DNA of 13,289 nucleotides. Source: Oceanihabitans sp. (GTDB lineage: Bacteria > Bacteroidota > Bacteroidia > Flavobacteriales > Flavobacteriaceae). The notes under the pieces were generated by a model. That model saw only the letters and a program-made list of their open reading frames with translations, was not told the DNA's origin and did not search any database. The DNA lies in the NCBI GenBank assembly GCA_018067265.1, contig JAGPUY010000013.1:1-13289 (forward strand). The letters run 5' to 3'. Of the stretch, positions 1 through 6,484 are shown one piece after another; the stretch's first letter is position 1, and each line of letters opens with the position of its first letter. Position numbers and translations under genes: made by a program.

Positions 1-276
1 GAGCATGATTTAGATAATGAGGTTATTCAGCAAGCGGAAATTCAGGTGAAATATGCGGGTTATATCGCTAAAGAAAAATTGAATGCGGACAAGTTAAATA
101 GGTTAGAGAATATTAAAATACCAGAAGGTTTCGATTATTCTAAATTACAATCTATGAGTTTGGAAGCGCGTGAGAAATTGAATAAAATTCAACCAGTAAC
201 CATTTCACAAGCCTCTAGAATTAGTGGGGTTTCACCAAGTGATATTTCTGTTTTATTGGTATACATGGGAAGATAG
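1..276 (+). CDS. mnmG: MnmG (GidA), tRNA uridine-5-carboxymethylaminomethyl modification enzyme, C-terminal part
   Basis: The 5' end lies outside the window; the open frame starts at base 1 and gives 91 residues before the TAG stop. MnmG is an FAD enzyme which, with MnmE, installs the carboxymethylaminomethyl group on the wobble uridine of certain tRNAs in the cytoplasm. The visible part is the helical C-terminal domain, known in the family to contact MnmE. It shows the family hallmarks: a YAGYI segment (residues 18-22 of the fragment), an IPEGFDY-type stretch, and the near-invariant QASRISGVSPSDISVLL close to the C-terminus. It ends a few residues after that motif, as the family normally does, so the 3' end looks intact. 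The FAD-binding domain cannot be assessed. A parS-like palindrome follows about 30 bases downstream. The assignment is strong because this C-terminal signature is distinctive. Confidence 0.95.
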   Translation, partial: EHDLDNEVIQQAEIQVKYAGYIAKEKLNADKLNRLENIKIPEGFDYSKLQSMSLEAREKLNKIQPVTISQASRISGVSPSDISVLLVYMGR

Positions 277-286
277 TATGGCTGTA

Positions 287-305
287 AAAGGAAGCCTTTC
301 TTTTT
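287..305 (+). terminator. Weak candidate terminator after mnmG
   Basis: A 5-bp stem AAAGG/CCTTT with a 3-nt loop is followed by a C and five T residues, starting 10 nt after the mnmG stop. The stem is short, and an alternative pairing GGCT/AGCC competes with it, so this is only a plausible terminator. No stronger candidate lies before the next gene. Confidence 0.35.
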
Positions 306-306
306 A

Positions 307-322
307 TGTTCCACGTGGAACA
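307..322. promoter_or_regulatory. parS: parS-type centromere site (ParB-binding palindrome)
   Basis: The 16-mer TGTTCCACGTGGAACA is a perfect palindrome, extending to 18 bp with the flanking A and T (306-323). It fits the broadly conserved chromosomal parS pattern TGTTnCACGTGnAACA at every fixed position; the two variable positions are C and G, which keeps full symmetry. It lies between mnmG and a lipoprotein gene. In many bacteria mnmG/gidA is close to parAB and oriC, which supports a ParB site. parA, parB and rsmG are not in this window. ParB binding itself is inferred. Confidence 0.82.
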
Positions 323-371
323 TGTCGTTTTTGTAATTCCATTTTGAACTAAAACACTTGAAAATTATACT

Positions 372-860
372 ATGAAACTACACCTATTATTTGTTCTGTT
401 TCTTGTTTTGTTTGTGTCTTGTATTCCTATAAAATCGGTCCAAGATATTAGCGGTTATCACATCATTGAAGGAAGCAAAAAAGGAGGTGCTGATTTTAAA
501 AACAAAAACGTTTTTAGCTTTCAAATTTATAAAGGAAAGCGTGCATTCGATAAATATTTAGAAGAACGCTTTGAAGATACTCCTGGTTTTTCTACATCTA
601 ATTTTATTGTAGAAATAGAAGATGTGCCATTTACAATTCGTGTTTTAAGTAAACAAGAAACAAATCAATATTTAGATTTTACGGATTATATTTTTGAAAA
701 GGAAGATCCAGAATTAGTAAAGAAAGGTAAAAAGAAACAGTTTATTTATATCGTTGCGAATGATGAAAATGGGGAAGATGCTTTAAGTACAAATTCATTT
801 TATAGGTACATTGTTTCAAAATATTTAGACGATATGCGAATGCGTTTTAAAGCGTATTAA
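372..860 (+). CDS. Small putative lipoprotein of unknown function
   Basis: This encodes 162 residues of a family I do not recognise. The N-terminus has a hydrophobic stretch (residues 3-16) ending in the lipobox-like FVSC, so Cys17 is the likely lipidated residue and the mature protein is probably anchored in the outer or inner membrane facing the periplasm. The mature part is charged and soluble-looking, with mixed alpha/beta character and no internal membrane segment. A lysine-rich patch near residues 118-122 (KKGKKK) precedes a strand-like FIYIVAN. The C-terminus ends in a helix (YIVSKYLDDMRMRFKAY). No catalytic motif is visible. It lies downstream of mnmG and the parS-like site and just upstream of the methyltransferase promoter. 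The ATG is preferred because it opens directly onto the signal peptide; there is no Shine-Dalgarno sequence, as usual in this phylum. Confidence 0.8.
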   Translation: MKLHLLFVLFLVLFVSCIPIKSVQDISGYHIIEGSKKGGADFKNKNVFSFQIYKGKRAFDKYLEERFEDTPGFSTSNFIVEIEDVPFTIRVLSKQETNQYLDFTDYIFEKEDPELVKKGKKKQFIYIVANDENGEDALSTNSFYRYIVSKYLDDMRMRFKAY

Positions 861-868
861 TATATTTG
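861..868 (+). promoter_or_regulatory. Bacteroidota -7 promoter element (TATATTTG) for the methyltransferase gene
   Basis: TATATTTG matches the TAnnTTTG -7 consensus of Bacteroidota primary sigma promoters. It begins directly after the stop codon of the upstream lipoprotein gene and about 80 nt before the chosen methyltransferase start. No clear -33 TTTG is visible at the usual spacing, so the call rests on the -7 match and its position. Confidence 0.5.
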
Positions 869-950
869 AAAATTAAAAGAATCCACAAAAACATATTTAT
901 TTCTCCGTGAAAACTTGTTTCCATATGTATTGCAAATGAAAGAAAATAAC

Positions 951-1811
951 ATGCCTTTAAAAGTAAAAGATTATTCTGTTTCTGGCGAAACATTTGAATT
1001 AGTAGAAAACCAAACTTATGGTTTTTTAGAAACGATTCCGCAACCAAAAGAAGCAAAGCTTTCTGAATATTATAAAACGGAAGACTATATTTCGCATACA
1101 GATTCCAAAAGAAATGTACTTGAAAAAGTATATCATGTGGTTCGAAATATTTCTTTAAAACGTAAATTGAAACTTATTAATTCGTTTTCCGTTACAAATC
1201 TAGAGCATAATAATTCCGAAGAAAAAAACCTTTTAGATGTTGGTTGTGGTACAGGAGATTTTTTAAGCGTAGCCCAAAATAACAATTGGCAGGTTTCTGG
1301 AATAGAACCAAATCAAGAAGCAAGAGATATTGCAAATAGAAAAACGAGTCATGCGGTTTATAAAACCGAACAGTTATTAGCCTTTAAAAAAGATAGTTTT
1401 GATGTTATTACGCTTTGGCATGTATTAGAACATGTACCAAATTTGGAAGAGCAAGTTTCTATTTTTAAAAGTTTATTAAAAGAAAATGGCACTTTAATTA
1501 TTGCAGTACCTAACTATAAAAGTTATGATGCAATACATTATAAAAACTTTTGGGCAGCTTTAGATGTGCCAAGACACCTTTGGCATTTTAATCAAGATTC
1601 TATTTCTGCACTTTTTGCTAAAGAAAACATGAAAGTTGTAAAAACACTTCCTATGCAATTTGATGCGTATTATGTAAGTCTACTTTCTGAAAAATATAAA
1701 TCTGGACTTATGAATCCTTTTAAAGCTTTTTGGTTCGGATTTGTTTCTAATTTGAAAGCAAGACGTTCTGGAGAGTATTCTTCCTTAATTTATGTGCTTA
1801 AAAACAACTAA
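951..1811 (+). CDS. Class I SAM-dependent methyltransferase
   Basis: This encodes 286 residues of a Rossmann-fold methyltransferase (Methyltransf_11/23 type). Motif I is LLDVGCGTGDF (residues 94-104), which binds S-adenosylmethionine. The acidic residue that contacts the ribose is Glu119 in VSGIEP. Motif WHVLEHVP follows at 156-163, and IIAVPN at 183-188. A later DVPRHLWHF stretch (205-213) is typical of the subgroup often found near polysaccharide or lipid-modification genes, but the substrate cannot be told from sequence. The ATG at 951 was chosen because the protein then starts MPLKVKDYSVS, matching my recollection of homologs, and an A-rich tract precedes it. An in-frame ATG at 936 is a real alternative; an in-frame TTG at 915 is less likely. 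There is no signal peptide, so it is cytoplasmic. A likely promoter sits at 861-868. Confidence 0.88.
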   Translation: MPLKVKDYSVSGETFELVENQTYGFLETIPQPKEAKLSEYYKTEDYISHTDSKRNVLEKVYHVVRNISLKRKLKLINSFSVTNLEHNNSEEKNLLDVGCGTGDFLSVAQNNNWQVSGIEPNQEARDIANRKTSHAVYKTEQLLAFKKDSFDVITLWHVLEHVPNLEEQVSIFKSLLKENGTLIIAVPNYKSYDAIHYKNFWAALDVPRHLWHFNQDSISALFAKENMKVVKTLPMQFDAYYVSLLSEKYKSGLMNPFKAFWFGFVSNLKARRSGEYSSLIYVLKNN

Positions 1812-1985
1812 TTCTTCTTTGCGGAGCTATAAATCGAGTTTTGTATCTAAAAACAACAGAATACATCTTGATTTTTTAAAAAGGCCTTAAAATGCTTTAT
1901 ATGAAGTGGTTCTTAATAGGTTTCAATTATAGAGTTTAATATAAGTATAAATATATTTTATACAAGTAATTTCCTTTCCTTTTTT

Positions 1986-1993
1986 TACATTTG
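1986..1993 (+). promoter_or_regulatory. Bacteroidota -7 promoter element (TACATTTG) for ompH
   Basis: TACATTTG fits the TAnnTTTG consensus and lies 31 nt upstream of the ompH start codon, a normal distance. It sits in the longest intergenic gap of the window (1812-2024), which otherwise shows no convincing gene or RNA structure. A -33 TTTG is not obvious. Confidence 0.55.
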
Positions 1994-2024
1994 CGCAGAT
2001 TAAAAAAATATAAAATCACATACC

Positions 2025-2534
2025 ATGAAAAAAATAATTTTAGCACTTGTAACCGTTTTCGTTTTTACTTCTTGTGAGCAACAAAAAATTGCTTTTATAG
2101 ATAATGGAGAATTGATAAATGAATATCAAGGGAAAAAAGACATTGAAGCAAAGTTTAAAATTAAAGACGAGGCTTTTAAAAAGAATACAGATAGTTTAGC
2201 AAGCGGTTTTCAAATCGAAGCAAAAGCTTTTGAACTTGCAGCAGCAAAAATGTCTCAAAGTAAGCAACAAGAAAAATACCAAGAGTTAATGCAGAAGCAA
2301 CAAGGTTTGCAAAGACAAGTGCAAATGCAACAACAAACAATGCAACAAGAATTTCAAGTAGAAATTGATTCTGCTATTGTTAAAGTAAAAGAATTTGTAA
2401 CAGATTACGGAAAGAAAAATGGTTACACGTATATTTTAGGTAAAAATGAAGCGGGTAGTGTAATGTATGGTAGCGAAGCTAACGATATTACAAAAGTAGT
2501 TACCGAAGCTTTAAATGCTACGTACACGAAATAA
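2025..2534 (+). CDS. ompH: OmpH/Skp-family periplasmic chaperone, predicted lipoprotein
   Basis: This encodes 169 residues, the usual size of Skp/OmpH chaperones, which hold unfolded outer-membrane proteins during transit through the periplasm. The conserved start of the mature domain (KIAFIDNGELINEYQGKKDIEAKF, given here in pieces as KIAFIDNGE at 21-29 and EYQGKKDIE at 33-41) matches the family pattern around its first strand and helix. It is followed by long helices with coiled-coil character (about residues 40-128), including a strikingly Gln-rich stretch from about 77 to 110. The C-terminal YTYILGKNEAGSVMYGSE and a closing helix are also family-typical. Unlike proteobacterial Skp, the signal ends in FTSC, so Cys17 is probably lipidated and the chaperone membrane-tethered. 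The gene has its own candidate promoter and ends at a strong hairpin terminator. The family assignment is firm; trimerisation and clients are inferred from the family. Confidence 0.88.
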   Translation: MKKIILALVTVFVFTSCEQQKIAFIDNGELINEYQGKKDIEAKFKIKDEAFKKNTDSLASGFQIEAKAFELAAAKMSQSKQQEKYQELMQKQQGLQRQVQMQQQTMQQEFQVEIDSAIVKVKEFVTDYGKKNGYTYILGKNEAGSVMYGSEANDITKVVTEALNATYTK

Positions 2535-2555
2535 GATAACAACAGTTATTGTTTT

Positions 2556-2583
2556 AAAGTCAAGCTTACGCTTGGCTTTTTTT
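2556..2583 (+). terminator. Rho-independent terminator of ompH, overlapping the holB 3' end
   Basis: The stem AAAGTCAAGC/GCTTGGCTTT has 10 pairs including one wobble, a TTAC loop and a run of seven T residues at its 3' side. It begins 22 nt after the ompH stop. The descending arm and T tract also encode the last residues of holB on the other strand, and the holB stop codon begins in the loop. Confidence 0.85.
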
Positions 2584-3723
2584 ATGTAGTAATCTGGTTA
2601 GTTTTATAGATAAATCTGTAAGTATAATCTTAGAATTTCCGTTACGTTCTATATGGTAAATAGCATCTTGTAACTCATTCGATATTTCCAAAATGTTGTT
2701 TCCATGTATAAAAGGAGCAAAGTTTTCTAGTTTGAATTTTTCCGTTTTAGGCTCAAAATATACTAGTTCATTCGCGTTATAATTCAATAATAATGCTTGT
2801 CTGAAAAAGTCAATACAAAACTGAAGAAATTGTTTTTGTGTTTCTCTTCCCGTTTTAGCAATATCTTCACTCCAGGAAATTAAATCATGAATAGCTGCTT
2901 TATTTCCTTTTGCTTTAAAAGCGCTTCTAATCCAAAATATAAACCACGTTTCAAACTGTATATCTTCACTATCTTGGTATACTAAATCGCAAGCTTTGTT
3001 GTAGTTTCCGTTTGCTTGATGTGCAATTTTTGTTGCTACAGAATCGTCTAAATTATATTGTTTTATTAACCCTTCTTTTACATCGTTCTCTGCCAAAGGA
3101 GGAAAGTGTAAAATTTGGCAACGGGATTTAATGGTGTTAATGATTTGCTCTTCATCTTCTGCAATAAGAAGAAATATCGTTTTGTTTGGTGGCTCTTCAA
3201 TTAGTTTTAAAAGCTTGTTCGAAGCAGCAGTATTCATCTTTTCTGCCATCCAAATGATCATTATTTTATAACCACCTTCATAAGATTTTAAGGCAAGTGA
3301 TTTTACCACCTGAAGCGCTTCCTCTACACCAATTTGACCTTGCTTGTTATCGACACCAAGTAATTTGTACCAATCAAATAGATTGCCATAAGGTTGCTCT
3401 TTTAATAGTTGTCTCCATTCTTCTAAATAGTAACTAGAAACGGGTTTGCTTTTTACTTTATCACTGGTAGTAACAGGAAAAGCAAAGTGAAGATCTGGAT
3501 GGGAAAGGTTATTGAATTTAAGATTACAAGCCGCGTTTCCGTTGGTGTTTTCTTTCTCTGTATTACCACATAGAACGTATTGTGCATAAGCAATAGCCAT
3601 TGGTAGCGTTCCAGAACCTTCTGGGCCTACAAATAATTGTGCATGTGCAATTCTACCATTATCAGCACTTTGTGTTAAATGGTTTTTTATATGTTCTTGT
3701 CCTAAAATATCACTAAAAAGCAT
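2566..3723 (-). CDS. holB: DNA polymerase III subunit delta' (clamp loader)
   Basis: This encodes 385 residues of the delta' subunit, which with delta and tau/gamma opens the beta clamp and loads it on DNA. The N-terminus MLFSDILGQEHIKNHL is the standard opening of the AAA+ fold, followed by HAQLFVGPEGSG (27-38). This Walker A-like loop lacks the lysine (GPEGSGTL), so ATP binding is unlikely, as known for delta'. Only two cysteines (52 and 66) remain where many bacteria have a four-Cys zinc module, before the conserved HPDLHFAFP (75-83). AEKMN (160-164), LLKLIEEPP (171-179) and the SRC motif (200-202) are all present. The start at 3723 is preferred over an in-frame ATG 51 nt further upstream, because it gives the family N-terminus and a TAnnTTTG box sits immediately before it. 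It is convergent with ompH. Confidence 0.93.
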   Translation of the reverse strand: MLFSDILGQEHIKNHLTQSADNGRIAHAQLFVGPEGSGTLPMAIAYAQYVLCGNTEKENTNGNAACNLKFNNLSHPDLHFAFPVTTSDKVKSKPVSSYYLEEWRQLLKEQPYGNLFDWYKLLGVDNKQGQIGVEEALQVVKSLALKSYEGGYKIMIIWMAEKMNTAASNKLLKLIEEPPNKTIFLLIAEDEEQIINTIKSRCQILHFPPLAENDVKEGLIKQYNLDDSVATKIAHQANGNYNKACDLVYQDSEDIQFETWFIFWIRSAFKAKGNKAAIHDLISWSEDIAKTGRETQKQFLQFCIDFFRQALLLNYNANELVYFEPKTEKFKLENFAPFIHGNNILEISNELQDAIYHIERNGNSKIILTDLSIKLTRLLHKKSQA

Positions 3724-3727
3724 AAGG

Positions 3728-3735
3728 CAAATATA
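3728..3735 (-). promoter_or_regulatory. Bacteroidota -7 promoter element (TATATTTG) directly upstream of holB
   Basis: On the minus strand TATATTTG ends 4 nt before the holB ATG. If transcription starts a few bases past the box, as is usual, the mRNA would begin at or next to the start codon. The position also argues against the longer in-frame start at 3774, which lies upstream of this box. A weak GTTTC sits about 18 nt further upstream in the -33 region. Confidence 0.55.
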
Positions 3736-3904
3736 GTTTTTATCCTTAAAAGGAAACATAAAAGCAAACTTCAATTTTAAAGAAAATGGAAGGAGCTTAT
3801 AGTGAATTAAAGCTGTAAAAGAATTGAAAACAACGATTAAATACCAAAAACATGGATAAAGTGTATTTATTTCTTATCTTGTCAATCCCAAATCCCTACC
3901 TAAA

Positions 3905-5122
3905 ATGAAAAACCTACTTAAATGCAGCTTTGCTGTACTTATTGTGTTTTCTACAAATGCACAAAAGTTAGAAACTTTAGAACTTATTCAAGAACGCCCT
4001 TTAAGTACACAAAAAGAATTTTATATTCAAGGCGATGCTATCGCTATTGGTAATAATATTTTAAGCGAGCATGCTAATGAAGACTATAATGAAATAGGCT
4101 TGATTAATGACAGAGTAGAAATGAAATATGTAGATATAGACAATGAAAAAGATACCTTTAGCTCTAGTGCTGCAGCATTGCAATTACCACAAAACGCAAA
4201 TAAAATAAAGTTTGCAGCCTTATATTGGAGTGCGACTTATGGTTTTAAAAAAGGCCAATACAAAGTGGTAAACAGCAAAATGGTTGTGAAAGGAAAAGGA
4301 GAAAGAGACACTACATTTAATCATATAAAATTTAAAACGCCAAATCAAGGATATACAGACGTAAAAGGAGAAGTGCTTTTTGATGGTCACGATAAAAAAT
4401 TCTTCGCAGGAAATTCTCCTTATGTTTGCTATGCAGAGGTAACTTCTATCTTGCAAAATAACAATACAAATGGATACTTTACCGTTGCAAATGTAAGAGC
4501 AACCGAAGGCGTAATTACTGGCGGGAGTTCTGCTGGTTGGGTTTTATATGTGGTTTATGAACAAGCAGACGCGACTCCTAAATACATAAGAACGCATCAC
4601 GGCTTATCTCTCTTAAATAAAGAACCATTGGATCTTAATTTCAATAATTTTAAGACGAAAGAACTTGGTGAGATTGCTGCAAGTATTACCATGGCAGCTA
4701 TTGAAGGTGATGCCAAGCTAAAAACAGACAAATGTGCTATTTTTAGTGAGAAAGAAAATCGGTTTATTAACATGCGTTCGGACTTAAGACCAGAATCCAA
4801 TTTCTTTAATAGTAAGATCACAAATAATGAAGAATATGTAACCGAAAGACTTCCTAAAAGCGAGAATACCTTGGGATTCGATCTTGTAACATTTAATATT
4901 CCTAATGCTAATAATGCTTTATTAGGGAATAATCAAAAGCAATTAGATTTTAAAGTCTACACCAAAGCAGATCGGTTTTATATGTTTTTTACTGCTTTTA
5001 AAACAGATATTAGTGAAAGTTGTTATATCGAAAACAACCTAGAAAACAACGACTTATTGGTTACAGTAGATGTCTTAAAAGAAGCAAAACCAGTGGTTGG
5101 TAACATAGAAGACGAAGAGTAA
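3905..5122 (+). CDS. Secreted protein resembling the N-terminal module of flavobacterial surface proteins
   Basis: This encodes 405 residues. The N-terminal 19-20 residues form a signal peptide ending in NAQ, without a lipobox, so the product should be exported. The body is rich in beta-strand patterns. It contains KIKFAALYWSATY (about 99-111), a GYTDVKGEVLFDG stretch (about 149-161), SPYVCYAEVT, YFTVANVRATEG and a GGSSAGWVLYVVYE segment. From memory, this order of motifs resembles the N-terminal domain of very large flavobacterial cell-surface or gliding-associated proteins; I cannot name a Pfam family. Here it stands alone: after RFYMFFTAFKTDISESCYIE only a short acidic tail remains, and there is no type IX secretion C-terminal domain or repeat region. 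No frameshift is visible. Function is unknown; adhesion or matrix roles are guesses. It is separated from pgk by an inverted repeat. Confidence 0.75.
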   Translation: MKNLLKCSFAVLIVFSTNAQKLETLELIQERPLSTQKEFYIQGDAIAIGNNILSEHANEDYNEIGLINDRVEMKYVDIDNEKDTFSSSAAALQLPQNANKIKFAALYWSATYGFKKGQYKVVNSKMVVKGKGERDTTFNHIKFKTPNQGYTDVKGEVLFDGHDKKFFAGNSPYVCYAEVTSILQNNNTNGYFTVANVRATEGVITGGSSAGWVLYVVYEQADATPKYIRTHHGLSLLNKEPLDLNFNNFKTKELGEIAASITMAAIEGDAKLKTDKCAIFSEKENRFINMRSDLRPESNFFNSKITNNEEYVTERLPKSENTLGFDLVTFNIPNANNALLGNNQKQLDFKVYTKADRFYMFFTAFKTDISESCYIENNLENNDLLVTVDVLKEAKPVVGNIEDEE

Positions 5123-5152
5123 AAAACGATTAATTCGTATAGTAATAAAAAT

Positions 5153-5207
5153 ATTGCGCATATTATTTATTTTGAAGACCTTTAGCATTCAAAATAATAT
5201 GCGTAAT
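5153..5207. repeat. Imperfect inverted repeat between the secreted-protein gene and pgk
   Basis: The right arm TTCAAAATAATATGCG (5188-5203) is the reverse complement of the left arm (5157-5176) apart from a 4-nt TATT insertion in the left arm. The arms extend outward by four more positions with one mismatch, and the loop is 11 nt. Five T residues follow the right arm, so it may terminate the upstream transcript. It may instead fold in the pgk leader or act as an operator, since it ends about 20 nt before the pgk start. Confidence 0.6.
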
Positions 5208-5224
5208 TTTTATATATAACAGAA

Positions 5225-6412
5225 ATGAAAACACTAAACGACTTCCACTTTAAAGACAAAAAAGCATTAATACGAGTAGATTTTAATGTACCATTAAATG
5301 AAAATTTTAAAGTCACAGATGCTACTAGAATACGTTCTGCGAAACCAACCATTATTAAAGTTTTAGAAGATGGAGGAAGCTGTATTTTAATGTCGCATTT
5401 AGGAAGACCAAAAGGGGTTCAAGACGAATTTTCTTTACGTCATATTGTAAATGAAATTGAAGAAATCATCGGTGTAGAGACAAAGTTTGTTTCTGATTGT
5501 GTTGGTAAGGATGCGGAAGAGGCTGCAAAAAACTTAAAACCAGGCGAAATCCTGTTATTAGAAAATTTACGTTTTCATGAAGAAGAAACAGCAGGAGATA
5601 AAGATTTTGCAGAAGGACTTTCCAAATTAGGAGATATTTATGTAAATGATGCTTTTGGTACAGCACATCGCGCGCATGCTTCCACAACGGTTGTTGCTCA
5701 GTTTTTTCCAGAAAAAAAATGTTTTGGTTATTTATTAGCGCAAGAAATAGAAAGTATTAAAAAAGTAATGGAAACGGGAGAAAAACCGGTTCTTGCTATT
5801 TTAGGAGGCGCGAAAGTATCTTCAAAAATCACAATTATTGAAAACATTTTAGATAAAGTAGATCATTTAATCATTGGTGGAGGAATGAGTTTTACTTTTA
5901 TTAAAGCACAAGGCGGACAAGTAGGAGATTCTATTTGTGAAGACGATAAAATGCCACTAGCTTTAGAAATTTTAAAACAAGCAAAAGAAAAAGGAGTTCA
6001 AATTCATATTCCTGTAGATGTTTTGGCTGCTAATGCTTTTAGTAACGATGCAGAAACACAGGTTTGTGATATAGATAAAATTCCAGACGGTTGGCAAGGT
6101 TTAGATTGCGGACCAAAATCGAAACAAATTTTTAATGATGTCGTATTACAGTGTAAAACGATACTTTGGAATGGTCCTTTAGGTGTTTTTGAAATGGAAA
6201 ATTTTGCAAGCGGAACTATTGCTTTAGGAGATTCCATTGCAGAAGCAACAAAAAACGGCGCTTTTTCATTAGTTGGTGGTGGTGATTCTGTTGCTGCAGT
6301 AAAACAATTTGGCTTTGAAAAGAAAGTGAGTTACGTAAGTACTGGTGGAGGAGCAATGTTAGAAAGCTTAGAAGGAAAAACGCTTCCAGGAATTGCTGCT
6401 ATTTTAGAATAG
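5225..6412 (+). CDS. pgk: Phosphoglycerate kinase
   Basis: This encodes 395 residues, the normal length. The cytoplasmic enzyme of glycolysis and gluconeogenesis transfers the acyl phosphate of 1,3-bisphosphoglycerate to ADP, giving 3-phosphoglycerate and ATP. The N-terminal substrate domain shows RVDFNVPLN (17-25), SHLGRPKG (57-64), LENLRFHEEE (112-121) and FGTAHRAHAS (144-153), whose basic residues bind phosphoglycerate. The C-terminal nucleotide domain shows GGAKVSSK (194-201), WNGPLGVFE (315-323), GGGDS (351-355) and STGGGAMLESLEGK (372-385). All key residues are present and there is no sign of damage. The ATG at 5225 gives the standard start MKTLNDFHFKDKKALIRVD. It appears to be transcribed from the region of the inverted repeat just upstream, where only a near-match to the -7 element (TATTTTG at 5168-5174) is seen. 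The envelope gene mltD follows 72 nt downstream and might be read through from it. Confidence 0.98.
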   Translation: MKTLNDFHFKDKKALIRVDFNVPLNENFKVTDATRIRSAKPTIIKVLEDGGSCILMSHLGRPKGVQDEFSLRHIVNEIEEIIGVETKFVSDCVGKDAEEAAKNLKPGEILLLENLRFHEEETAGDKDFAEGLSKLGDIYVNDAFGTAHRAHASTTVVAQFFPEKKCFGYLLAQEIESIKKVMETGEKPVLAILGGAKVSSKITIIENILDKVDHLIIGGGMSFTFIKAQGGQVGDSICEDDKMPLALEILKQAKEKGVQIHIPVDVLAANAFSNDAETQVCDIDKIPDGWQGLDCGPKSKQIFNDVVLQCKTILWNGPLGVFEMENFASGTIALGDSIAEATKNGAFSLVGGGDSVAAVKQFGFEKKVSYVSTGGGAMLESLEGKTLPGIAAILE

Positions 6413-6484
6413 TACAAACTTTTTATTTAATAAAACACGAATATAGTATCTTATACGTTACAAGAAGACGCTAATTATATAATC

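Noticed and set aside
915..950. Longer methyltransferase start at TTG 915
   Set aside because: It adds MFPYVLQ, which is not recalled from homologs, and it needs a rare TTG start when two in-frame ATGs follow with better context.
1812..2024. Possible small RNA or extra gene in the longest intergenic gap
   Set aside because: No open frame with coding character and no stable GC-containing hairpin was found; only the ompH -7 element is supportable.
3724..3774. Longer holB start at 3774
   Set aside because: It adds 17 residues before the canonical MLFSDILGQ start and places the start codon upstream of the TAnnTTTG box.
6413..6484. A-T hairpin after pgk (TTTTAT/ATAAAA) as a terminator
   Set aside because: The stem is entirely A-T and short, expected by chance in this composition; read-through into mltD is equally possible.
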